Of a stretch of 6,194 nt of DNA, positions 1 to 6,194 are shown one piece after another. Origin of the DNA: an uncultured Pseudorhodoferax sp. (GTDB lineage: Bacteria; Pseudomonadota; Gammaproteobacteria; Burkholderiales; Burkholderiaceae); assembly GCA_913776795.1 (NCBI GenBank), contig CAJYRH010000124.1, forward strand, positions 1-6,194, in the 5' to 3' direction. Made by a program: the position numbers and the translations under genes. The notes below the pieces were generated by a model, which saw nothing but the letters and a program-made list of their open reading frames with translations, did no database searches and was not told the DNA's origin. The stretch's first letter is position 1, and every line of letters begins with the position of its first letter.

Positions 1-290
1 GCCAGGTTCTGCACCAGCACGTCGGCGCCAAGCAGCAGCTTCTGGAGCACGTCCATCGCGTCGGGGTTCTTGAGGTCCAGCGTCAGGCTCTCCTTGGACC
101 GGTTGGTCCAGACGAAGTGGGATGAAAGTCCCTTGACGCGCTGGTCGTAGGCGCGCGCGAAGTCGCCCACCTCGGGCCGCTCGACCTTGATGACGCGCGC
201 GCCCAGATCGGCCAGCTGGTGGGTGCAGAACGGGGCGGCGATGGCGTGCTCGAGCGAGACGACGGTGATGCCTTGGAGCGGGAGGGTCAT
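1..290 (-). CDS. CaiB/BaiF (class III) CoA-transferase, N-terminal part, cut by the window edge
   Basis: Class III CoA-transferases move CoA from an acyl-CoA donor to an organic acid in the cytoplasm. The 96 visible residues carry the family's N-terminal pattern: LQGITVVSLEHAIAAPF at about 5-21, then LADLGARVIKVERPEVGDFA at 26-45, then NRSKESLTLDLKN at 63-75 and ADVLVQNL at 89-96. These match the Rossmann-type CoA-binding start of the fold. The catalytic aspartate lies further on, beyond the left edge, and cannot be checked. The start is ATG at 290-288, with no clear Shine-Dalgarno upstream. The gene begins 22 bp after the stop of the solute-receptor gene on the same strand, so the two are probably co-transcribed. 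The family is certain; the substrate acid (succinate, oxalate, mesaconate, carnitine and others are used by relatives) cannot be read from this fragment. Confidence 0.93.
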   Translation of the reverse strand, partial: MTLPLQGITVVSLEHAIAAPFCTHQLADLGARVIKVERPEVGDFARAYDQRVKGLSSHFVWTNRSKESLTLDLKNPDAMDVLQKLLLGADVLVQNL

Positions 291-312
291 GGCGGATGGA
301 ACGGTGCGGAAA

Positions 313-1305
313 TTAGTCGACGGAAGCGCCGGAGGACTTGACGATGCGCGCCCACTTGGCGAGGTCGTCGTTCAACAGCGCGGTGAACTGCGCGGGCGTG
401 GTCGGCGGCGCGATCTCCACGCCCTGCTGCTCCAGCTTGTCGCGCAGGTCCTTGGCGGCCAGGGCCTTGCGCATGCCCTCTTCGAGCTGGGCCTGCACCG
501 GCGCCGGCATGCCTGCGGGGCCGAACAGGCCGATCCAGAGCTGGCCGTCGTAGCCCGGCACCGCCTCGGCGATGGCCGGCACGTTGGGCAGCGTCGGCGA
601 GCGCCTGGCACCGCTCACGGCAATGGCGCGCAGCTTGCCGGCCTGGATGTGCGAGAGCGCGGACGGCAGGCTCGCGAACAGCATGGGCAGCTGGCCGCCC
701 AGCACGTCGTTCAGCGCCGGCGCCACGCCCTTGTAGGGCACGTGCTGCAGCTTGAGCCCAGCCATGCTGTTGAGCATCTCGCCCAGCAGATGGTTCAGCG
801 TGCCGTTGCCGGCCGAGGCGTACTGCAGCGTGTCGCCGCTCTTGCGGGCCAGGGCCAGGAACTCGGTGAGGTTCTGTGCCGGGAAGGACGGATGGACCAG
901 CAGCACGTTGGGCACGGCACCGACCAAACCCAGCGGCACGAAGTCCTTGACCGGGTCGAAGCCCGGGTTCTTGTACAGCGCAGGGTTGATGGCCTGGCTG
1001 CTGCTGATGGTCATGAGCAGGCTGTGGCCGTCCTTGGGGCCACGCGCCACGTACTGGGTGCCGATGTTGCCGCCGGCACCGGGCCGGTTCTCGACCACGG
1101 CGCTGCCGCCCAGCACCTCGCCCAGCTTCTGGCCGACGACGCGGCCCACGATGTCGTTGGTGCCGCCGGCCGCCTGCGGCACGATGAGCACGATGGGGCG
1201 CGACGGGAACGCCTGCTGCGCGGCGGTCGGCGACGCCAGGGCGCCGGTGGCAGCCAGCGTGGCCGCCGCGACCAGCGCGCGGCGAGAGAGGCGGATGGAA
1301 CCCAT
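313..1305 (-). CDS. Bug/TctC-family tripartite tricarboxylate-type periplasmic solute-binding protein
   Basis: This is an exported solute receptor of the Bug (TctC) family, which is greatly expanded in Burkholderiales and binds small carboxylates and related compounds in the periplasm. The 330-residue length is usual. Residues 1-30 form an export signal: a basic start with SRRAL at 7-11, a hydrophobic alanine-rich core, and cleavage probably near 24-31. Family marks follow: FPSRPIVLIVPQAAGGTND at 33-51, VENRPGAGGNIG at 71-82, SAGNGT at 164-169, HVPYKG at 188-193 and LPNVPAIAEAVPGYD at 239-253. The ATG at 1305-1303 is chosen because a GGAG Shine-Dalgarno (1317-1314) lies 8 nt upstream; an in-frame start at 1389 would put 28 charged residues before the signal. 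No TctA/TctB membrane genes are in view, which is normal for orphan Bug receptors. The ligand is unknown; the CoA-transferase downstream suggests an organic acid. Confidence 0.95.
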   Translation of the reverse strand: MGSIRLSRRALVAAATLAATGALASPTAAQQAFPSRPIVLIVPQAAGGTNDIVGRVVGQKLGEVLGGSAVVENRPGAGGNIGTQYVARGPKDGHSLLMTISSSQAINPALYKNPGFDPVKDFVPLGLVGAVPNVLLVHPSFPAQNLTEFLALARKSGDTLQYASAGNGTLNHLLGEMLNSMAGLKLQHVPYKGVAPALNDVLGGQLPMLFASLPSALSHIQAGKLRAIAVSGARRSPTLPNVPAIAEAVPGYDGQLWIGLFGPAGMPAPVQAQLEEGMRKALAAKDLRDKLEQQGVEIAPPTTPAQFTALLNDDLAKWARIVKSSGASVD

Positions 1306-1445
1306 GGATTTGTCTCCGGCCGCACGCCACGCGCGCGGACCTTGGCGTTGAAAGCGCCGATCATCGCCCCCGCCGCACCGGCCGGGCAATCTGTGATTTC
1401 GGAATCCAGGCTTCTGCGCGGCCGAAGGCTGGTAGCCTGCGCGCC
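1306..1445. promoter_or_regulatory. Divergent control region between the Bug receptor gene and lysR
   Basis: This 140-bp gap separates two divergent genes and contains an AT-richer island around 1388-1406 in otherwise GC-rich DNA. The island holds a short dyad, GATT-N4-AATC (1395-1406), and a T-N11-A spacing (T1392, A1404) of the kind LysR proteins often bind. A weak minus-strand promoter can be proposed for the receptor operon: TTGCCC (1389-1384), an 18-bp spacer, and GATGAT (1365-1360). For lysR, TGGTAGCCT (TG at 1430-1431 region, hexamer 1433-1438) could be a -10 element only 7 nt before the ATG. All individual sites are guesses from pattern; only the region's role as the shared promoter region is well supported by gene layout. 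Confidence 0.5.
1314..1317 (-). promoter_or_regulatory. Shine-Dalgarno GGAG that decides the receptor start
   Basis: On the minus strand GGAG stands 8 nt before the ATG at 1305-1303. It supports this start over the longer in-frame start at 1389, which has no such site and would bury the export signal. Confidence 0.65.
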
Positions 1446-2339
1446 ATGCAATTCGAACTGTCGGACCTGCGCCTGTTCGTGGCCGTGGCGGAGCTCGGCA
1501 GCCTCACGCGTGCCGCCGCGCGGCAGCACCTGTCGCTGGCAGCCACCAGCGCGCGCATCAAGGCACTGGAGACGCAGGCCGGGCTCGGCCTCTTCGCGCG
1601 CGAGGCACGCGGCCTGCGTCTGCTGCCGCCCGGCGAGGCCTTCCTGCACCACGCGCGGCTCGTGCTCCACCAGGCCGAGCAACTGCGCACCGACCTGCAG
1701 GCCTACCGCGGCGGGCTGCAGGGCCACCTGCGCGTGTTCGCCAACACCACTGCGGTGACCGACATCCTGCCGGCGCTGCTGCCCGGGTTCCTCAAACAGC
1801 ACGCGCGGGTCAATGTCGAGCTGCGCGAGCAGCCCAATGCGCTAATTCCCCGCGGCGTGCTGGACGGGCGGGCCGACCTGGGCATCGTCGCGGGCCAGGT
1901 CGACACGCTGGGCCTGCAGGCCGTCCACTTCAGCACCGACCGGCTGGTGCTCGTGACGGCGCGCCACCACCGCTTCGCGCGGCGGCGCAGCATCGCCTTC
2001 GCCGAAACGCTGGGCGAAGATGCCATCGGCATGCAGCCCGGCAGCACGCTGCAGGACTTCCTGCACCAGATCACCGAACGGCTGGGCGGCAAGCAGAAGC
2101 TGCGCATCCAGCTCGGCAGCTTCGATGCCATGTGCCGCATGATCGGCAGCGGCGTGGGCATCGGTGTGGTGCCCGAATCGGCGGCGCTGCGCAACCGCGA
2201 TGCGATGCGGCTGGCGCTGGTGAACCTGCGGGACGATTGGTGCGTGCGCGAGCGCTACCTGCTCATGCGCGACCAGGCCGCACTGCCGCAGTACGCATGC
2301 GCCCTGGTCGACGCGCTGTGCGCGGCCGGCCGGCGCTGA
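1446..2339 (+). CDS. LysR-family transcriptional regulator
   Basis: This is a cytoplasmic DNA-binding activator or repressor of 297 residues, the usual LysR length. Residues 1-60 are the winged helix-turn-helix: LSDLRLFVAVAELGSLTRAAARQ at 5-27, LSLAATSARIKALE at 29-42, then GLGLFAREARGLRLLPPGEAFL at 46-67. A linker helix follows (about 68-90). The effector-binding domain starts at LQGHLRVFANT (91-101); it includes DGRADLGIV at 140-148 and GSGVGIGVVPES at 234-245. The start is ATG at 1446; there is no Shine-Dalgarno and a -10-like element ends 7 nt upstream, so the mRNA may be nearly leaderless. The gene diverges from the Bug receptor/CoA-transferase operon, the classical arrangement for a LysR protein and its target. 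It probably responds to the compound handled by that operon, and may also control itself. The effector is unknown. Confidence 0.95.
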   Translation: MQFELSDLRLFVAVAELGSLTRAAARQHLSLAATSARIKALETQAGLGLFAREARGLRLLPPGEAFLHHARLVLHQAEQLRTDLQAYRGGLQGHLRVFANTTAVTDILPALLPGFLKQHARVNVELREQPNALIPRGVLDGRADLGIVAGQVDTLGLQAVHFSTDRLVLVTARHHRFARRRSIAFAETLGEDAIGMQPGSTLQDFLHQITERLGGKQKLRIQLGSFDAMCRMIGSGVGIGVVPESAALRNRDAMRLALVNLRDDWCVRERYLLMRDQAALPQYACALVDALCAAGRR

Positions 2340-2980
2340 TCAGCGCGGCAGCGCCGAGGCCGCGCGCGCCAGCATCTCGATGCGGCTCCAGTCGCCGGAG
2401 GCGATCGCATCGTTCGGCACGATCCAGGAGCCACCCACGCAGGCCACGTTGGACAGCGCGAGGAACTCGCCCGCGTTGGCCGCGCTCACGCCGCCGGTGG
2501 GGCAGAACCTGACCTCGCCGAACGGCCCCTGCCAGGCCTTGAGCATGGGGATGCCACCGGCCTGCAACGCCGGGAAAAACTTCAGTTCGGTGAAGCCGTC
2601 CTCCTGCGCCATCATGATCTCGCTGCCCGTGGCCACGCCGGGCAGCAGCGCCAGACCGGCGTCGCGGCAGGCCTGGCCCACCTTGCTGGTGTAGCCCGGG
2701 CTCACGCCGAAACGCGCGCCCGCGCGCACCGACGCCACCACGTCGGCCACGCTGCGGATGGTGCCGGCACCGACAACGGCCTCGGGCACGTCGCGCGCGA
2801 TGGCCTCCATGCAGGCCAGCGCCTGCGGCGTGCGCAGCGTCACCTCGAGCATGCGGATGCCGCCGGCCAGCAGCGCACGCGCCAGGGGCACCGCATGCGC
2901 CACCTCGTGCAGCACGATGACGGGGATGACGGGTGCGTCCTGCATCACCTCGCGGGCGGTGAGCTGGACAGAGGTGGAAT

Positions 2981-2990
<10 letters not shown>
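2340..2990 (-). CDS. eda: 2-keto-3-deoxy-6-phosphogluconate (KDPG) aldolase
   Basis: KDPG aldolase splits 2-keto-3-deoxy-6-phosphogluconate into pyruvate and glyceraldehyde-3-phosphate, the second Entner-Doudoroff step, in the cytoplasm. Bacterial enzymes also often act on 2-keto-4-hydroxyglutarate. The 216-residue protein is full length. Seen in order: [20 protein letters not shown] (21-40); MLEVTLRT (47-54) with the catalytic glutamate E49 and substrate-binding R53; VGAGTIR (73-79); [10 protein letters not shown] (115-124); ELKFFPA (135-141) with the Schiff-base lysine K137; CPTGGV (163-168); and GGSWIV (186-191). The ATG lies inside the end of edd, with a strong AAGGAG ribosome site 7 nt before it. 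The stop codon directly abuts that of lysR on the other strand. Transcription is most likely from the edd promoter. Confidence 0.97.
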
Positions 2991-4834
<1,844 letters not shown>

Positions 4835-4988
4835 CGTGGTGCGCCGGCAGGCGGCTCGGCGGGGCGTGGGGGGAGTGCGCGACGATCCTACCCCCGAAGC
4901 AGAGCCTCCCGGCCGCTGGGGGTTACCAGTGGGTTACGAACGCAACCCGGGAGCGCGCGCCCTGCCGCGGCTTGCTAGAGTTGCGGGC
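4835..4988. promoter_or_regulatory. Divergent control region between edd and the ChaC-like gene
   Basis: The 154-bp gap must hold promoters for both divergent genes. For edd (minus strand) a -10-like TAGGAT lies at 4890-4885, which would give a leader of about 44 nt; no good -35 is seen. For the ChaC-like gene (plus strand) an extended -10, TGC-TAGAGT, lies at 4973-4981. Between the two candidates sits an array of three GGGTTRC motifs (4920-4948). The individual promoter hexamers are weak matches and are inferred. Confidence 0.45.
4920..4948. repeat. Three GGGTTRC motifs at exact 11-bp spacing, third inverted
   Basis: GGGTTAC occurs at 4920-4926 and 4931-4937 on the plus strand. GCAACCC, the reverse complement of GGGTTGC, occurs at 4942-4948. 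The three start points are exactly 11 bp apart, about one helical turn, so all would face the same side of the helix. The second and third copies also form an inverted pair, GGGTT-N8-AACCC (4931-4948). The array lies between the candidate promoters of edd and the ChaC-like gene, which suits an operator for either or both. The binding protein is unknown, and chance occurrence in GC-rich DNA is not excluded. Confidence 0.45.
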
Positions 4989-5579
4989 GTGAAGCCGAAT
5001 GCCCACCCCGCGCCGCTGCGCGATCCGCTGCCCATGCTCGAGCGCACGCGACGGGAATGGGGCGGCCAGGACGACTACTGGGTGTTCGGCTACGGCTCGC
5101 TGATCTGGCGGCCCGAGTTCGAGCACGTGGAACACCGGCTGGCGCGCGTGCACGGCTGGCACCGCGCGCTCAAGATGTGGAGCCGCATCAACCGCGGCAC
5201 GCCCGAATGCCCGGGCCTGGTGTTCGCGCTGCTGACGGGCGGCAGCTGCCAGGGCGTGGTGTTCCGCATCCCCCAGCGCGACGGCGACGCAGTGCTGGAG
5301 CGCCTGTGGGCGCGCGAGATGCTGACGGGCGTGTACGACCCGCGCTGGCTGCACTGCAACACGCCCGAGGGGCCGGTCAAGGCGCTGGCCTTCACCCTGT
5401 CGCGCCGCAGCCCGAGCTTCACGCGCACGCTCAGCGATGAAGACTACCGGCGCGTCTTCACGCAGTCCTGCGGACGCTTCGGCACCACGCTGGATTACGC
5501 GCGCGAGACGTTCGAGAGCCTCAAGAAGCACCAGATCCGCGACAAGGCGCTGGAGAAGCTGCTCAGGCTCGCCGGCTGA
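4989..5579 (+). CDS. ChaC-like glutathione-specific gamma-glutamylcyclotransferase
   Basis: ChaC-type enzymes cleave the gamma-glutamyl group of glutathione as 5-oxoproline, releasing Cys-Gly in the cytoplasm. Counting from the GTG at 4989, the 196-residue protein shows YWVFGYGSLIWRPEF (30-44), whose YGSL loop binds the gamma-glutamyl group, then VHGWHRALKMWSRINRGTPECPGLVFAL (54-81), GSCQGVVFRIP (85-95), LWAREMLTGVYDPRW (106-120) and SLKKHQIRDKALEKLL (177-192). E110, in the WAREM block, is the likely catalytic glutamate. The start is uncertain: GTG 4989 adds 15 residues before the next choice, ATG 5034. GTG is preferred because relatives have a similar lead before the ERTRREW segment. If the -10-like TAGAGT (4976-4981) is real, transcription would begin at about the GTG itself, so ATG 5034 remains possible. 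The 3' end overlaps the convergent MocA-like gene by 17 bp. Confidence 0.9.
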   Translation: MKPNAHPAPLRDPLPMLERTRREWGGQDDYWVFGYGSLIWRPEFEHVEHRLARVHGWHRALKMWSRINRGTPECPGLVFALLTGGSCQGVVFRIPQRDGDAVLERLWAREMLTGVYDPRWLHCNTPEGPVKALAFTLSRRSPSFTRTLSDEDYRRVFTQSCGRFGTTLDYARETFESLKKHQIRDKALEKLLRLAG

Positions 5580-6114
5580 GCAGCAGCCGCTCGGCCCGCG
5601 CGAGTTCGTCCAGCGTGTCGATGTCGGTGACGCAGCCGGGGCCGTCGAGCACGAGCTCCAGCAGCTGACCTGCGCGCTTGCGCGCCTGCACGACGGCGGC
5701 AGCGCCGGCCTCGCCCGACAGGGCCAGCAGTTCGTCGCGGCAGTCCGACGCGAAACCCACCGGGTGGCCGCGCACGCCGCCGTGCTGCGGCAGCACCACC
5801 GCCGCCCGGTCCAGCGCCGCTGCCACACGCAGCAGCGCCGCCGGCTCGATCAGCGGCAGGTCGCCCGGAAGCACCAGCCAGCCACAGGCCCCCTGCGTGG
5901 CGCGCACCGCCGCAGCGATGGAATCGCCCATGCCCGGATGGCCGGCATCTTCCAGGTGCCAGGCCAGGCCGCTGGCGCGCACGGCGTCCAGCGTGTGCTG
6001 CAGCACCGGCTTGCCGGCCAGCAGGGCCTGCAGCTTGTGCACCTGGCCGCCCGAGGCGCGGAAGCGCTCGCCGCGGCCGGAGGCGAGGACCAGGACAACG
6101 GGCGGAGCGGCGGG
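5563..6114 (-). CDS. MocA/MobA-like nucleotidyltransferase, 5' end lost at a fold-back junction
   Basis: This belongs to the NTP-transferase (GT-A fold) group that includes molybdenum cofactor cytidylyltransferase MocA and guanylyltransferase MobA, which attach CMP or GMP to molybdopterin in the cytoplasm. The 183 supported residues show the nucleotide-binding start VVLVLASGRGERFRASGG (about 6-23) with the following HKLQALLAGKPVLQHTL, then MGDSIAAAVRATQG, WLVLPGDLPLIEP with the metal-binding aspartate (GDLP in place of the common GDMP), GVRGHPVGF, and the end TDIDTLDELARAE. The frame stays open to the right edge, with a GTG at 6165-6163, but everything beyond 6114 is a reverse-complement copy of the gene's own interior, so that start and its 17 residues are not credible. 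No ATG, GTG or TTG in frame lies between 6114 and the VVLVL strand, so the true start is missing. MocA is somewhat favoured over MobA, but no molybdoenzyme or cofactor gene is nearby to confirm it. Confidence 0.82.
   Translation of the reverse strand, partial: PAAPPVVLVLASGRGERFRASGGQVHKLQALLAGKPVLQHTLDAVRASGLAWHLEDAGHPGMGDSIAAAVRATQGACGWLVLPGDLPLIEPAALLRVAAALDRAAVVLPQHGGVRGHPVGFASDCRDELLALSGEAGAAAVVQARKRAGQLLELVLDGPGCVTDIDTLDELARAERLLLSRRA
5966..6045 (+). repeat. Left arm of a perfect 80-bp inverted repeat (genuine gene sequence)
   Basis: Bases 5966-6045 are identical to the reverse complement of 6115-6194, with a 69-bp loop (6046-6114). This arm encodes, on the minus strand, the segment from about QVHKLQALL to VRASGL of the MocA-like protein. 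It reads in frame with the rest of the gene on both sides, so it is the original copy. Confidence 0.95.
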
Positions 6115-6194
6115 CAGGTGCACAAGCTGCAGGCCCTGCTGGCCGGCAAGCCGGTGCTGCAGCACACGCTGGACGCCGTGCGCGCCAGCGGCCT
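6115..6194 (-). repeat. Right arm of the 80-bp inverted repeat, probable fold-back artefact at the sequence end
   Basis: These 80 bases are an exact reverse complement of 5966-6045 and run to the last base of the window. On the plus strand they encode the same HKLQALLAGKPVLQHTLDAVRASG peptide that belongs to the minus-strand gene. A perfect copy, in inverted orientation, starting abruptly inside the gene's N-terminus and ending exactly at the sequence end, is typical of a library, amplification or assembly fold-back. A real inverted duplication is possible but less likely. Confidence 0.85.

Noticed and set aside
1306..1389. Longer start for the Bug receptor at 1389
   Set aside because: The added 28 residues are charged and precede the export signal, and the ATG at 1305 has a well-placed GGAG.
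187..1758. A 523-residue plus-strand open frame across the receptor gene
   Set aside because: It is rich in Arg, His, Gln and Ala, as frames opposite GC-rich genes are. It covers a clearly recognisable Bug receptor on the minus strand and runs into lysR out of frame.
4835..4988. Small RNA or riboswitch in the edd upstream gap
   Set aside because: No known riboswitch core or clear hairpin-plus-T-run could be recognised; the phased motif array is better read as protein-binding DNA.
5560..5585. Terminator between the ChaC-like and MocA-like genes
   Set aside because: The genes overlap by 17 bp, and I see no GC hairpin followed by a T run on either strand.
6115..6194. A second, plus-strand copy of the nucleotidyltransferase N-terminus as a real duplicated gene fragment
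   Set aside because: It is an exact inverse copy of 5966-6045 with no divergence and ends at the sequence edge. An artefact explains it more simply than a duplication.

Overview
The window is high-GC DNA with dense, tightly packed genes. It most likely comes from a betaproteobacterium of the Burkholderiales, probably a Comamonadaceae relative of Acidovorax, Variovorax or Hydrogenophaga. This placement is inferred from a Bug/TctC-type solute-binding receptor beside a CaiB/BaiF CoA-transferase and a divergent LysR regulator, from the edd-eda pair, and from weakly AT-rich promoters. The genus cannot be fixed from sequence reading alone.

Layout from left to right. (1) Positions 1-290, minus strand: the N-terminal part of a class III CoA-transferase that runs off the left edge. 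(2) 313-1305, minus: a Bug/TctC-type periplasmic binding protein, 22 bp upstream of the CoA-transferase gene and probably in one operon with it. (3) 1306-1445: a 140-bp divergent control region. (4) 1446-2339, plus: a LysR-type regulator, probably of the divergent operon. (5) 2340-2990, minus: eda, whose stop codon abuts the lysR stop codon exactly. (6) 2981-4834, minus: edd, overlapping eda by 10 nt. (7) 4835-4988: a divergent control region with three GGGTTRC motifs at an exact 11-bp period. (8) 4989-5579, plus: a ChaC-like gamma-glutamylcyclotransferase. (9) 5563-6114, minus: a MocA/MobA-like nucleotidyltransferase that overlaps the ChaC-like gene tail to tail by 17 bp. Its true 5' end is missing. 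(10) 6115-6194: an exact reverse-complement copy of 5966-6045 that reaches the last base of the window, most simply a fold-back sequencing or assembly artefact.

Functionally, edd and eda form the complete two-step Entner-Doudoroff core (6-phosphogluconate to KDPG to pyruvate plus glyceraldehyde-3-phosphate). The receptor/CoA-transferase/LysR set looks like a small module for sensing, taking up and CoA-activating an unidentified organic acid. The ChaC-like and MocA-like genes are housekeeping types with no obvious link to the rest.

I found no RNA gene, CRISPR array, insertion sequence or clear rho-independent terminator. No stretch longer than 300 bp lacks a gene. I see no convincing sign of an undescribed multi-gene system. 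The features most worth checking are the 11-bp-phased motif array between edd and the ChaC-like gene, and the terminal inverted repeat.
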